Assembly: GCF_020010925.1 (NCBI RefSeq)
Contig: NZ_JAGJBZ010000006.1
Coordinates: 186,001 to 250,000 of the forward strand
Length of the DNA stretch: 64,000 bases
Source of the DNA: Streptomyces griseiscabiei
GTDB taxonomy: Bacteria; Actinomycetota; Actinomycetes; Streptomycetales; Streptomycetaceae
Reading direction: 5' to 3'
Within the stretch, counting starts at the first letter, position 1; every line of letters starts with the position of its first letter. Of this stretch, positions 43,820 through 52,971 are shown piece after piece. The notes under the pieces were generated by a model. That model was not told where the DNA came from. It made no database searches and worked only from the letters and a program-made list of their open reading frames with translations. The position numbers and the translations under genes were made by a program.

Positions 43820-44750
43820 ATGTCCGCTGTTCCGCATGTTCCGTCCGTGCCGTACGCCGTCGACCCCCGGCTTCTGCGGGGGTTTCTCGCGGTCGCCGAG
43901 GAGCTGCACTTCACCCGGGCCGCCGCACGGCTGCATGTCGCTCAGCAGGCGTTGAGCCGGGATGTGCGGCGACTGGAGCGGGAGTTGGGCGTGGAGCTGT
44001 TCGTGCGGAGCACCCGGCAGGTGGGGCTGAGGGGGACGGGGGCGCCTAATAGCTCGGGAGGAGCGGTTCGTGGGCGGGTGCGGGTCCGGTGGGGCTTCTC
44101 GCGCAGTTCCCCGCGCCCCTAAAAGATCAGGCCCCTGCGGGCCTGAAATACCACGGCTCTGCGGGCCTGGAACGTGGTGGCCGGAGGCGGCGGTCGGCGG
44201 GCCGAAAAGCATGGGGCGTAGCCCCTGCTTTTCAGGGGCGCGGGGAACTGCGCGACCAGCCCCCACCGGGCCCGTACTCCGCGACGAGACCGCACCGCCC
44301 CTGACCCTTCCGGTCCTCGATGAGCCGCGGCTTCCGCTTGGGGCTGTTCGGCCTGTGGCACACCGGGTTCATCAGGTGTGTCGGCGAGGGCGGCCACGCC
44401 GACCAGCGCCTGATGCATCCAGCGGCGCCGACTCGGGCATCGAGGTCGCCGCGCCCGCACCGCTGGCCGTGGCGGAGGAGGAGTTCCGGCGGATCATGGC
44501 GAAGACCAGGTCGCCGGTGCTGGCGGTGGCGGACTTCCCGGCCATGCCGGGGACGGTGGCGCGGCCGATTGTCGACCCCGTGCCGTTGTCACCCGTGTCG
44601 TTGGTGTGGCGGAAGGGGCTCAGGCATCCCGGACTCGACGCGTTGCGGCGGGCCGCCGTCGAGTTGGCGGAGGCGGAAGTATGGCTATCACATCCGGAGG
44701 ACGGGTGGATTCCGGCCAGAGATGCACTCATCATGATGACCTTCACCTGA
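43820..44750 (+). pseudogene. LysR-family regulator broken by a palindromic repeat
   Basis: The N-terminal part is intact: [36 protein letters not shown] and [11 protein letters not shown], a full LysR helix-turn-helix, to about 44030. The frame then enters repeat copy H (44035-44280) and stops. C-terminal LysR sequence resumes in another frame from about 44430 (SGIEVAAPAPLAVAEEEFRR, SPVLAVADFPAMPG, VSLVWRKGLRHPGLDALR) to 44750, with further frameshifts before it. About 300 bp of the effector domain is missing. The gene is therefore dead as a regulator, although a short HTH peptide could still be made. Confidence 0.85.
44035..44280. repeat. Palindromic repeat family, copy H (full, extended)
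   Basis: Leader GGGCGCCTAATAGCTCGGGA, left arm CTTCTCGCGCAGTTCCCCGC, a duplicated GGCCCCTGCGGGCCTG block, an inner AAAGCATGGGGCGTAGCCCC hairpin and right arm GGGGCGCGGGGAACTGCGCG, ending CAGCCCCCACCGGGCCCG. It replaces the middle of the LysR gene, so the element borders can be read against coding sequence. Confidence 0.92.
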
Positions 44751-44909
44751 CATCCCACACATAGACATCTCTCCCACCCCTACATTCGGGGCCCGGGTGC
44801 GTGTGAGGGGCGGGGCGCCCCGGATCGGGTGGGGGCTCGGTCCGGTACAGGAAAGTGCGACCGCCCGGCATCGAACACGCACCCGGAACGATCCCGTGGG
44901 GGGAAGTGC

Positions 44910-45995
44910 GTGCACGTCGAGAACTGGCCCAACGGCAGCCGGCCGAAGGGTGTCGAGCCACAGGGCTCTCAGTCGCAGGGCTCTGGGTCGCAGGGCGTCC
45001 GGTCGCAGGGTTTTCCGTCGCCGCTGACCGGTGGCGAGGGTGAAGGCCCCGGTCGAGGCCGTGGTGGCGGCAGGGGTGTCGGGGACGAGGTGGTCTGGCC
45101 CGAGGCCGCCGGCAGAACGGGAGCGGTGCCGAGGCAGCCGGGAGTCGCCCCGGCGGCGCCCTGGGAGCAGCCCGATCAGCCGGGCCGTAATCACGATCCG
45201 CACGAGGTGACCGTGCAACTCGACGGTGTGGGGCGCGAAGTGGACGAGGGATCGGGCCGGCACGCCGGCAGGAACGGGGACACGGCCGGCGCCGGACAGG
45301 ACTCCGACGGGCCCGTCTTCGTCGACGAGTCGGGCCGGCGCCGGAACCTCTACCGCAAGCTCGGTATCGCCGTGGGCACCGCCTGCGCCGCGTACGCCGT
45401 GGTCATCGTCGGCACGCTGGTGTCCGGCAACTCGGACGCGCCCTGGCTGCCGGTGCCGATGCAGAAGGACGACAAGCCGGCCGGCCAGGTGGACACCCCT
45501 CCGCTGCCGGACGAGTCGGACGACCGGACCGACGAGGCCGACGGCTTCGTACCCGACTCCGGTCCGGGCGGCGGCCGTACGGGGGCCTCGTCCTCGCCGG
45601 GTGCCAAGTCACCGACCGGCTCCTCGGGGAAGGCCAAGCAGCCGGAGAAGTCGGCGAGCGCCGAGCCGTCGGCCAGGCCCAGCGCCGGTGCGACGCCGGG
45701 GCCGAAGCCCACCGTCGGCGTGAAGGACCCCGAGCCGTCCGCCTCGGCGCCCGAGCCGCCGAAGGTCGACCCCACCCCCTCGGCCTCGCCGCCCGCCTCG
45801 CCCACGCCCTCCGAGACCGGGTCCGCCGGCCCCGCTCCGGGCTCCGGCGGTTCGGACAACGTCGCCGGCGGACCGGCGTCCCCGGCGCCCGTCCAGTCCG
45901 TCGAGCCCGCCCCGTCCTCCACGCCGGACGGCTCGCCGAGCGCGCAGGAGCCGTCGGGTCCGTCGAGCCCGCAGAACCCGGAGAGCCCCGCCTGA
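44910..45995 (+). CDS. matA: MatA-like membrane protein of the mycelial aggregation locus
   Basis: The 361-residue protein starts at GTG 44910 after GGGGGGAAG. A Gly/Gln-rich cytoplasmic N-terminus of about 145 residues (repeats of QGSQSQGSGSQG) is followed by one membrane helix (IAVGTACAAYAVVIVGTLV) and a long Pro/Ser/Ala-rich external tail. It has no enzymatic domain. It overlaps matB by one base, so the two are co-translated. Position before the NodB/GT2 fusion and near smpB matches what I recall of S. coelicolor/S. lividans matA, needed with matB for a PNAG-like polysaccharide that holds pellets together. Confidence 0.75.
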   Translation: MHVENWPNGSRPKGVEPQGSQSQGSGSQGVRSQGFPSPLTGGEGEGPGRGRGGGRGVGDEVVWPEAAGRTGAVPRQPGVAPAAPWEQPDQPGRNHDPHEVTVQLDGVGREVDEGSGRHAGRNGDTAGAGQDSDGPVFVDESGRRRNLYRKLGIAVGTACAAYAVVIVGTLVSGNSDAPWLPVPMQKDDKPAGQVDTPPLPDESDDRTDEADGFVPDSGPGGGRTGASSSPGAKSPTGSSGKAKQPEKSASAEPSARPSAGATPGPKPTVGVKDPEPSASAPEPPKVDPTPSASPPASPTPSETGSAGPAPGSGGSDNVAGGPASPAPVQSVEPAPSSTPDGSPSAQEPSGPSSPQNPESPA

Positions 45996-48352
45996 TGACC
46001 CGCTCCGAGCACGGCGGCACGCCCTCGCGTGCCGCCGCCAATCGCCGTACCCGCTCCACGCGTTCGACACCCGCCTCCGAGGGCGGCACCAGCGGCGCCG
46101 GTGCCATGTCCGGCGGCACCGCCCCCGGCGGCCCGACGCGCCCGTCCGCGAAGCGCTCGCGCAAGAGCCCGAAGAAGCGTTCCGCGCGGCGGCGGGTGCC
46201 GCTGCGCCAGGTGCTGCCCTGTGTGCTGCTCCTCGCCCTGATGGCCATGCTGATGCTGCGCGGCTATGTGCACAGCGAGATCCTCGCGGACCACCGCGTC
46301 GGGCCGCTGGTCTCGAACGACGAAGTGCCGAAGAAGATACTGAAGGGCGGGCCCGTCATCGACACCCGCTCCGGACGGCAGCTCGCCCTCGACGTCCCCG
46401 ACTACGAGCTGGTGCTGACCTTCGACGACGGGCCGGACCCCGAGTGGACCCCCAAGGTCCTCGACATGCTGAAGAAGCACGACGCCAAGGCCGTCTTCTT
46501 CATCACCGGCACCATGGCCTCCCGCTACCCGGACCTGGTCCAGCGGATGGTCGACGAGGGCCACGAGATCGGCCTGCACACCTTCAACCACCCTGATCTC
46601 TCCCTGCAGTCCAAGGACCGCATCGACTGGGAGCTGTCCCAGAACCAGCTGGCCCTCGCGGGCGCGGCGGGCATCCGCACCTCGCTGTTCCGGCCGCCCT
46701 ACTCGTCGTTCTCGGCGCGCATGGACAACCGGACCTGGCCGGTGACGCAGTACATCGGCGGTCGCGGCTACATCACCGTCGTCAGCGACACCGACAGCCA
46801 GGACTGGCAGCGGCCGGGGGTCGACGAGATCATCCGCCGGGCCACGCCCGAGCGCGGTGACGGCACGATCGTGCTGATGCACGACTCCGGCGGCGACCGC
46901 TCGCAGACCGTCGCCGCGCTGGACCGGTACATCCCCCGACTCCAGGTCAAGGGCTACAAGTTCGACACCCTGACCGGCGCGCTGAAGGCGCCCAGCGCGC
47001 ACACCCCGGTCACCGGCCTCGGCCTGGTGAAGGGCAAGGTCTGGGTGACGCTGGTGCAGGTCTCCGAGAAGACGACCAGCGTCCTCGTCGTCGCCCTCGC
47101 CGTCGTCGGTGTCCTCGTCCTCGCCCGCTTCGGCCTGATGCTGGTCCTGTCGCTCGTCCACGCCCGCAAGGTCAGGCGGCGCGGCTTCCGCTGGGGGCCG
47201 GACGGGCCCGTCACCGAACCGGTGTCGGTGCTCGTGCCGGCCTACAACGAGGCCAAGTGCATCGAGAAGACGGTCCGTTCGCTGGTGGCGAGCGACCATC
47301 CCATCGAGGTGCTGGTCATCGACGACGGCTCCAGCGACGGCACGGCCGGCATCGTCGAGGAACTGGGCAAGGACCTGCCGGGCGTCCGCGTCGTACGGCA
47401 GCTGAACGCGGGCAAGCCCGCCGCCCTCAACCGGGGCATCGCCAACGCGCGGCACGAGATCATCGTCATGATGGACGGCGACACGGTCTTCGAACGGTCC
47501 ACCGTCCGTGAGCTGGTCCAGCCCTTCGCCGACCCCCGCGTCGGCGCGGTCGCGGGCAACGCCAAGGTCGGCAACCGCGACACCATGATCGGTGCCTGGC
47601 AGCACATCGAGTACGTGATGGGCTTCAACCTCGACCGCCGGATGTACGACATCCTGCGCTGCATGCCGACGATCCCCGGCGCGGTCGGGGCGTTCCGTCG
47701 CACGGCCCTCGAACGGGTCGGCGGGATGAGCGAGGACACCCTCGCCGAGGACACCGACATCACCATGGCCATGCACCGCGACGGCTGGCACGTCGTCTAC
47801 GCCGAGAACGCGCGCGCCTGGACCGAGGCCCCGGAATCCGTCCAGCAGCTGTGGTCCCAGCGCTACCGCTGGTCGTACGGCACCATGCAGGCGATCTGGA
47901 AGCACCGGGGCTCCCTCTTCGACCGGGGCGCCTCGGGCCGCTTCGGCCGGGTGGGCCTGCCGCTGGTCTCCCTCTTCATGGTCGTGGCCCCGCTGCTGGC
48001 CCCGCTCATCGACGTGTTCCTGCTCTACGGGCTGGTCTTCGGGCCGACCGAGAAGACGATCGGCGCCTGGCTGGGCGTCCTGGCCGTCCAAGTGGTGTGC
48101 GCGGCCCTCGCGTTCCGCCTGGACAAGGAACGCATGACCCATCTGATCTCGCTCCCGCTGCAGCAGATCCTGTACCGGCAGCTCATGTACGTGGTCCTGC
48201 TCCAGTCCTGGATCACCGCCCTCACCGGCGGCCGGCTGCGCTGGCAGAAGCTGCGGCGGACGGGGGCCGTGGGGCTGCCGGGCGCGCCGGACGGGGCGGC
48301 CGTGCCCCCGCAGACGGCGGGGCACGCGGGAGAGCGGAGGCCGGTCGGATGA
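45995..48352 (+). CDS. matB: MatB-like polysaccharide deacetylase / glycosyltransferase fusion
   Basis: In this 785-residue fusion, a basic N-terminus and one helix (VLLLALMAMLMLRGY) lead to an external NodB deacetylase domain with LTFDDGPDPEWTP, GLHTFNHPDL and RPPYSSFSARM. Two helices follow, then a cytoplasmic processive GT2 domain with VIDDGSSDGT, MMDGDTVFE, EDTDITMAMHRDGW and QRYRW, then C-terminal helices. The plan makes and partly de-acetylates poly-beta-1,6-N-acetylglucosamine-type chains in one protein, as reported for MatB. It overlaps the next gene by four bases. Confidence 0.9.
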   Translation: MTRSEHGGTPSRAAANRRTRSTRSTPASEGGTSGAGAMSGGTAPGGPTRPSAKRSRKSPKKRSARRRVPLRQVLPCVLLLALMAMLMLRGYVHSEILADHRVGPLVSNDEVPKKILKGGPVIDTRSGRQLALDVPDYELVLTFDDGPDPEWTPKVLDMLKKHDAKAVFFITGTMASRYPDLVQRMVDEGHEIGLHTFNHPDLSLQSKDRIDWELSQNQLALAGAAGIRTSLFRPPYSSFSARMDNRTWPVTQYIGGRGYITVVSDTDSQDWQRPGVDEIIRRATPERGDGTIVLMHDSGGDRSQTVAALDRYIPRLQVKGYKFDTLTGALKAPSAHTPVTGLGLVKGKVWVTLVQVSEKTTSVLVVALAVVGVLVLARFGLMLVLSLVHARKVRRRGFRWGPDGPVTEPVSVLVPAYNEAKCIEKTVRSLVASDHPIEVLVIDDGSSDGTAGIVEELGKDLPGVRVVRQLNAGKPAALNRGIANARHEIIVMMDGDTVFERSTVRELVQPFADPRVGAVAGNAKVGNRDTMIGAWQHIEYVMGFNLDRRMYDILRCMPTIPGAVGAFRRTALERVGGMSEDTLAEDTDITMAMHRDGWHVVYAENARAWTEAPESVQQLWSQRYRWSYGTMQAIWKHRGSLFDRGASGRFGRVGLPLVSLFMVVAPLLAPLIDVFLLYGLVFGPTEKTIGAWLGVLAVQVVCAALAFRLDKERMTHLISLPLQQILYRQLMYVVLLQSWITALTGGRLRWQKLRRTGAVGLPGAPDGAAVPPQTAGHAGERRPVG

Positions 48353-49533
48353 GCACACTCACCCAGGACTCCACGCCTGCGCCGCCGACCCCACCGGCCG
48401 CGCAACCCGCGGGCCGGGACCGGTACTTCGACTTCCTCCGGGGCCTCGCCATCTTCCGGGTGGTGCTCTACCACCTGGCCGGCTGGAGCTGGCTGCCGCT
48501 CGTCTTCCCCTCCATGGGCGTGATGTTCGCGCTCGGCGGCAACCTGATGGCGCGCTCGCTCAAGCGCCCCGCGGCGGACGTCATCAGGGGCCGGCTCCGC
48601 CGGCTGCTGCCGCCGGTGTGGCTGCTGGGCGTCGTCGGGGTGACGGGGATGGTGGCCCAGGGCTGGAGCCCCGACCCGTACTGGCATCCCCTGTGGTGGT
48701 GGTTCCACCTCGCGTTCTGGATCCTCCCGATCAGCGAACCGCCGTACGCCGACGGCCTGCCCGCCGTGCAGGGCTTCATCGGCGCCGACTGGGCCGTGCA
48801 ACTGGCCGGGCCCCTCTGGTACGTCCGCACGTACATCTGGTTCGTCGTGCTCTCCCCGCTGCTGCTGCGCGCGCTGCGGAAGCTGCCGGTGGTGACGGTC
48901 CTCACGCCGCTCGTGCTGGCCGGGCTGTTCGAACTGGGGCTCGTGGAGCTGCTGCCGGGCGAGCGGCTCGTCTCGGGGCTGACGGACTTCACCACCTTCG
49001 GCGCCTGCTGGATCCTCGGCATGGCCCACCAGGAGGGCATCCTCCAGCGCCTCCCGAGGTACGTCGTGCCGTCCGTGGCCCCGGTGGTCGCCCTGGTCGG
49101 CCTCTGGTACGCCCTGCGCGGCGACTACGCCCCCGGCCACGACCTGGACGACATGCCGTTCGCCCAGTCCCTGTGGTCGGTCGCGACGGTGGCGCTGCTG
49201 CTGCACTTCAGTCCGTCGTGGTCCGAGTGGCCGCCCCGGCTGCGGCGCCTCGACGGGGTGATCACCTTCCTCAACTCCCGTGCGGTGACGATCTATCTCT
49301 GGCACACCACCTGCATCATGATCGCCTCGACCCAGTGGGACCGGCTGTGGGACGTGGTGTTCCTCGAACAGCACGCGCCGTGGCTCCTGGAGAGCGTCTG
49401 GCCCGTGCTGGTCCTGACCTGGCTGCTGGTCATCGCCTGTGTCGTCGCGTTCGGATGGGCCGAGGATCTGGCGGCCCGCCGCAGGCCACGGCTGTGGCCG
49501 GTCCGCCGTGGGCGCCGTGTACTGACCCCGTAA
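48349..49533 (+). CDS. Membrane acyltransferase (acyltransferase 3 family)
   Basis: The 394-residue integral membrane protein has about ten helices. RDRYFDFLRGLAIFRVVLYH near residue 22 holds the family's Arg and His motif, and VMFALGGNLMARSL follows. Such enzymes O-acylate exported polysaccharides. Its ATG at 48349 overlaps the matB stop (ATGA), so it very likely modifies the MatAB glucan. Confidence 0.87.
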   Translation: MSTLTQDSTPAPPTPPAAQPAGRDRYFDFLRGLAIFRVVLYHLAGWSWLPLVFPSMGVMFALGGNLMARSLKRPAADVIRGRLRRLLPPVWLLGVVGVTGMVAQGWSPDPYWHPLWWWFHLAFWILPISEPPYADGLPAVQGFIGADWAVQLAGPLWYVRTYIWFVVLSPLLLRALRKLPVVTVLTPLVLAGLFELGLVELLPGERLVSGLTDFTTFGACWILGMAHQEGILQRLPRYVVPSVAPVVALVGLWYALRGDYAPGHDLDDMPFAQSLWSVATVALLLHFSPSWSEWPPRLRRLDGVITFLNSRAVTIYLWHTTCIMIASTQWDRLWDVVFLEQHAPWLLESVWPVLVLTWLLVIACVVAFGWAEDLAARRRPRLWPVRRGRRVLTP

Positions 49534-49651
49534 CCAACCGGGATACGCACTTGCGTACGACTGAGCGAGTGGTGGATGTTGGGCTGGCTGGAGGCAGGTG
49601 TTCCGCGCACGTCCCGCCTCGTCGAAGCGACCCAAGGAGTGACACCCGCCG

Positions 49652-50479
49652 ATGACTCAGCCTCCCGGCCAGCCGCCGTACGACGGTTACGGCGCCCAGC
49701 CGCCGCAGCAGCCGCCGTACCCGGGGCAGTACCCGGCCCCGGGGCAGTATCCGCCTCCGGGGCAGGCGCCCGGCCAGCCGCCGAACCCGTACGCGACGGC
49801 ACCGCAGCAGCCGTACGGGGCGCCGGGGATGCCGGGGGCTCCGGGTGCGCCGGGGGCGCCCAACTACGGTCCCCAGTACGGGGGTTATCCGCCGCCCCCG
49901 CCGCCCTCCGGTGGTAGCGGAGGCAAAGTCGCGCTCATCATCGTGGCCGCGGTGGCGGCGCTCGCGGTGCTCGGCGGGGGCGTCTTCCTGCTCACGAGCG
50001 ACTCGGACGACTCCGACACGGCCCGGCCCGGCCCGGGCGTGTCGGCGTCGGCGAGCGATTCCGGGAGCCCGTCCGAGGAAGCCTCGGACGAGGCCACGGA
50101 GGAGGTCTCCGACACCCCCGACGGCGGCCTGGACGACGGCGGTTCGAGCGTCGCGCCCGCCAAGGGCGTCGAGGGCCAGTGGCAGGACGACGAGGCCCGC
50201 ACCCTGACCATCGGCGCCGAGCAGACCACCGGCGAGGCCAAGGGCCAGCACCCGCTGTCCTACATCGACATGGTCGGCGGCAAGGGCATCATGACCGGCG
50301 TCGGCAAGTACCGCGACGACAACAACTTCCGTATGGCCCTCACCCCCATGGCCTCCAAGGACGTCAGCGACGACGACATCACCTTCGCCACGGTCCGCCG
50401 CTCCGGCGACGACGTCGTCATCACCTGGGAGGCGGGCGGCACGGACACGCTCAGCTACGTGGGCGAGTCGTCGAGCTGA
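49652..50479 (+). CDS. Proline/glycine-rich single-pass membrane protein
   Basis: The 275-residue protein has its start at ATG 49652 after AAGGAG. The first 90 residues are a disordered Pro/Gln/Tyr-rich cytoplasmic tail (PGQYPAPGQYPPPGQ). One helix follows (VALIIVAAVAALAVLGGGVF), then an acidic Ser/Asp linker and a C-terminal domain of about 110 residues with EGQWQDDEARTLTIG and GGKGIMTGVGKYRDDNNFRMAL, which looks like a small beta-barrel. I do not recognise a family with known function. It is the last chromosomal gene before the phage-tail region, with a terminator between. Confidence 0.82.
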   Translation: MTQPPGQPPYDGYGAQPPQQPPYPGQYPAPGQYPPPGQAPGQPPNPYATAPQQPYGAPGMPGAPGAPGAPNYGPQYGGYPPPPPPSGGSGGKVALIIVAAVAALAVLGGGVFLLTSDSDDSDTARPGPGVSASASDSGSPSEEASDEATEEVSDTPDGGLDDGGSSVAPAKGVEGQWQDDEARTLTIGAEQTTGEAKGQHPLSYIDMVGGKGIMTGVGKYRDDNNFRMALTPMASKDVSDDDITFATVRRSGDDVVITWEAGGTDTLSYVGESSS

Positions 50480-50485
50480 CCCGTC

Positions 50486-50520
50486 GCCGGGGGTGGGCGG
50501 GGGAGCCACCCACCCCCGGC
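50486..50520. terminator. Terminator at the chromosome / tail-operon border
   Basis: GCCGGGGGTGGG at 50486-50497 pairs perfectly with CCCACCCCCGGC at 50509-50520. It separates the rightward membrane-protein gene from the end of the leftward tail operon, and its right arm abuts the stop codon of the last phage gene. Confidence 0.88.
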
Positions 50521-50781
50521 CTACTTCCCGGTCGTCGCCGACCAGAGGGTGACCGCCAGCGCCGTGCACGAGGTCAGGGCGGCCAGGGACGGGAGGGGCC
50601 AGCGGGAGCGTTCCAGGGTGTCCAGACGGTCCTCGTGGTCGGAGAGGGTCTTGTCGGTCTGGTCGGCTCGCTGGAGGAGGAGGGCGAGGTCGCCGCGGGT
50701 GGTGGCGAAGCCGACGTCCACGGCGCGGCGCAGGCGCTCCAGCTCCAGGGCCACGGTGGCGCGTTCGTCACTGCTCACCAT
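50521..50781 (-). CDS. Small coiled-coil holin-like protein
   Basis: The 86-residue protein has an N-terminal helical part with heptad character (ALELERLRRAVDVGFATTRG, then LLLQRADQTDKTLSDHEDRL) and a C-terminal membrane helix (LPSLAALTSCTALAVTLW). This is the plan of phage XhlA-type and similar lysis accessory proteins. It overlaps the holin gene by 14 bases and is last in the tail operon. A role in lysis or particle release is inferred from position. Confidence 0.68.
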   Translation of the reverse strand: MVSSDERATVALELERLRRAVDVGFATTRGDLALLLQRADQTDKTLSDHEDRLDTLERSRWPLPSLAALTSCTALAVTLWSATTGK

Positions 50782-51004
50782 CGGCGCCCCCTTCGGGCTC
50801 GCGTCGCCTCAGCCAGCCGGGCAGCAGGCGTTCCACCGAGGGCAGCGACATCAGCCGGCTCAGCGCCGTGGCGGCGGCCACGAGGGTGGCGCAGAAGGGG
50901 AGTTCGGCGACCCCGGGGGTGTCGGCCAGCAGCGGGACGGCGGCGGCCACCGCCAACAGCGCCTGGAACGCCGTACGCAGGGCTCTGCGGTTCGAGTCGG
51001 TCAT
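50768..51004 (-). CDS. Phage holin-like membrane protein
   Basis: The 78-residue protein starts at ATG 51004. Two hydrophobic segments (FQALLAVAAAVPLLA and FCATLVAAATALSRL) are followed by a basic tail (LPGWLRRREPEGG). The size and layout fit actinophage holins, which pierce the membrane to let the amidase reach the wall. It lies right after the amidase gene. Confidence 0.75.
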   Translation of the reverse strand: MTDSNRRALRTAFQALLAVAAAVPLLADTPGVAELPFCATLVAAATALSRLMSLPSVERLLPGWLRRREPEGGADGEQ

Positions 51005-51024
51005 GGTCGGTTCACGGGGTCCTT

Positions 51025-51888
51025 TCAGGTGCGGGGGACGCGGAGCTTCGCCCAGCTCGTGGCGCCGGGGACGCCGTCCGCGTCGGTGCCGGAGTAGCCG
51101 AGCTTGTGCTGCCAGGCGGCGTAGGAGCGGCGGTCGGCGGCGGTCCAGGACGGGCCGGGGCCCACCTCGTACCGGCCGCAGCCCTCGGCGACCAGCCGTC
51201 TGCCCATGGCGGTGACGATCGCGCTGCGGCGGCCGGTGGTGAAGAACGCGGCCCCCGGGAAGGGCTCGTAGGAGCCCGGGGCAGGACGGGTGCCTCCGGT
51301 CGGCGCCGCGCCGAGGCGGTTCGCGATCCGTGTGCGCATGCCCGCCATCGAGAACGTCGGGTCGATCTTGCGGGTCGTCCACTCCTTGTGGCCGATGACC
51401 CGGCCCGCGCTCCAGCCGTGGGCGCGGCACACCGCCGCCGCGACCCTCTCCACCGCCGCCAGCTGTGCGTCGGGGTACGGGTCGCGGCCGTTGCCGAGGT
51501 TCTCGATCTCGAAGCCGTAGAAGTGGGCGTTGCCGTCGACCGCGTCCGCGCCGGGGCGGGAGGGGATCGTCGTCGTGTTCCGTACGGCGTTGTAGGTGGC
51601 CGTCGCGCCGCGGCCGGCGTGGTTGGTGCGGCCGTAGCCGACCAGGTGGACCGTGCCGTCCTTCGCGATGACCGCGATGCACAGGGGGCCCGGGAGGTTC
51701 GTCATGCCGGCGCGGCACAGGGCGACGCTGTCGCGGCCCGCCGTGTGGTGCAGCATCACGCCCTGCGCCGGGCCCCAGGCGCCGACGGTGTTGCGGTTGT
51801 GGGTGGACCAGCCGGTGTGCTCGTCGAGCGTGACGCCTTCGGCGCGCAGGGCCGCCTCGAACGCGGCGGCGGAGAGGGGTGTGGCCAT
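51025..51888 (-). CDS. N-acetylmuramoyl-L-alanine amidase (endolysin)
   Basis: In this 287-residue protein, residues 30-190 are an Amidase_2/PGRP zinc domain with MLHHTAG, YGFEIENLGNG and VIGHKEWTTRKIDP, giving the His ligands and the catalytic Lys/Asp region. Residues 225-285 are a peptidoglycan-binding module (TAADRRSYAAWQHKLGYSGT, GVPGATSWAKL). No signal peptide is present, so export needs the holins. It cuts the amide bond between MurNAc and L-Ala. A strong terminator lies upstream, so it may be expressed separately from the fibre genes. Confidence 0.9.
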   Translation of the reverse strand: MATPLSAAAFEAALRAEGVTLDEHTGWSTHNRNTVGAWGPAQGVMLHHTAGRDSVALCRAGMTNLPGPLCIAVIAKDGTVHLVGYGRTNHAGRGATATYNAVRNTTTIPSRPGADAVDGNAHFYGFEIENLGNGRDPYPDAQLAAVERVAAAVCRAHGWSAGRVIGHKEWTTRKIDPTFSMAGMRTRIANRLGAAPTGGTRPAPGSYEPFPGAAFFTTGRRSAIVTAMGRRLVAEGCGRYEVGPGPSWTAADRRSYAAWQHKLGYSGTDADGVPGATSWAKLRVPRT

Positions 51889-51916
51889 GGGGTTGAGGTC
51901 CTTTCGGGCAGAGGAA

Positions 51917-51957
51917 AGCCCCGGTGCGCCGCGAGGGAAGCGCGGCGCACCGGGGCT
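51917..51957 (-). terminator. Terminator between fibre and lysis genes
   Basis: A perfect 17-bp stem (AGCCCCGGTGCGCCGCG with its reverse complement) over a seven-base loop. It lies after the fibre gene at 52010 and 29 bp before the amidase start, separating structural from lysis genes. Confidence 0.88.
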
Positions 51958-52009
51958 GCGGTGAACGGGATCGGTGGGTGGGATCGGTGGGTGGGATCAG
52001 TGGGCGGGG

Positions 52010-52666
52010 TCAGTGGATCGGGTCGATCCTGATGAAGCGGTTGTCGTAGGCGACGGTGTTGGCGGTGGGGGTGGCGACGGAGGACCAGTAGGTCGGGGTC
52101 GCCGAGTACACCGTGCCGGGCGTGAGGCCCGTGACGAGGAACTGGCTGGAGACCGAGGAGCGGTCGGTGTTGTAGACGTTGGCGGCCCGGTCGATCGTGG
52201 ACGCCAGGTACACCGAGCCGTCCGAGACCTTCCTGACCGTCGCGCCCATGTACCCGTTGGCGGCGACCGAGTTGTGCATCCAGCAGCCCACCGTGACGAT
52301 CACCCGGCCCGTCGCCGGCGCAGTGAAGGCGGCCACCACCGGGTCGCCGGTCGCCCCCGACAGGGTCTCGGCCGGGGTCGTGGACGTCGTCGTACCGGCG
52401 TCGTTGTTGAAGAGGAACACCGGGACGGCGGCCACCGGCAGCCACCCCGCGCCGGTGTAGTGGGTGAGCTGGCCGGGGGTGTCGAGCCAGGCGACCATGC
52501 CGCGGACCGGGGTGGTGACCGCCGCGTCACGGGCGGCGGCGGTCGCGTGGTGCAGGATCGTGCGGCCGTCCACGGCCTCCGCGAGGGACCGCACGTGCAG
52601 GGGGATGTCGGCCGTGTCCGTGGGCTGGGGGTAGGGGAGGCCGTTGAGGGGTGTGTAGGCGGTCAT
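52010..52666 (-). CDS. Tail fibre / receptor-binding protein 1
   Basis: The 218-residue protein begins MTAYTPLNGLPYPQPTDTAD, and its first 75 residues match the second fibre protein at 59954 closely (shared PLxGLPYPQPTDTA, VDGRT, GMVAWL and the HYTG/YYTG motif). The rest is a different beta-rich domain (VVAAFTAPATGRVIVTVGCW, SSVSSQFLVTGLTPGTVYSA). The shared part is probably the particle-binding foot and the distal part binds the target cell surface. The start overlaps the preceding gene's stop by four bases. Confidence 0.72.
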   Translation of the reverse strand: MTAYTPLNGLPYPQPTDTADIPLHVRSLAEAVDGRTILHHATAAARDAAVTTPVRGMVAWLDTPGQLTHYTGAGWLPVAAVPVFLFNNDAGTTTSTTPAETLSGATGDPVVAAFTAPATGRVIVTVGCWMHNSVAANGYMGATVRKVSDGSVYLASTIDRAANVYNTDRSSVSSQFLVTGLTPGTVYSATPTYWSSVATPTANTVAYDNRFIRIDPIH

Positions 52667-52971
52667 GCCGTCTCCGTCTCTGTTTCCGTCTCTGTTTCCG
52701 ATTCCGCGGCGTCGGGGTCGGCCTCCTGGTCTTCCTCGGGCTGTGGGGTGCCGGGGTCCGCGCCCGCCGGGCCGGTGGCGGGTGTCGGCTGGACGACGAC
52801 CTCCTCCGGCTCGTCCGGAGTCTCGGGGGACTCCGGCTCTTCCGGCTGCTCCTGCGGCTCGGGCAGGGTCACCGTCACCTCGGCGGGCCAGGCGATGCCG
52901 GGCCCGGGGGCGATGTCGTCGACCGGCTCCGCCGCCGGTTCCGGTGCCGGCTCGGGCGTCGTCTCAGACAT
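52663..52971 (-). CDS. Acidic Pro/Glu-rich tail-operon protein
   Basis: The 102-residue low-complexity protein is made mostly of Pro, Glu, Asp, Thr and Ala, with EPAPEPAAEP at the start and alternating ETETETETETA at the end. It has no fold that I recognise. It is coupled on both sides (eight-base and four-base overlaps) between the tail-tip and fibre genes, a place where phages often keep a linker or assembly protein. The function is unknown. Confidence 0.68.
   Translation of the reverse strand: MSETTPEPAPEPAAEPVDDIAPGPGIAWPAEVTVTLPEPQEQPEEPESPETPDEPEEVVVQPTPATGPAGADPGTPQPEEDQEADPDAAESETETETETETA

Noticed and set aside
45350..48358. 1002-codon minus-strand frame opposite matB
   Set aside because: It is a shadow of matA/matB with no domain. 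The plus strand has NodB and GT2 motifs and coupled starts.
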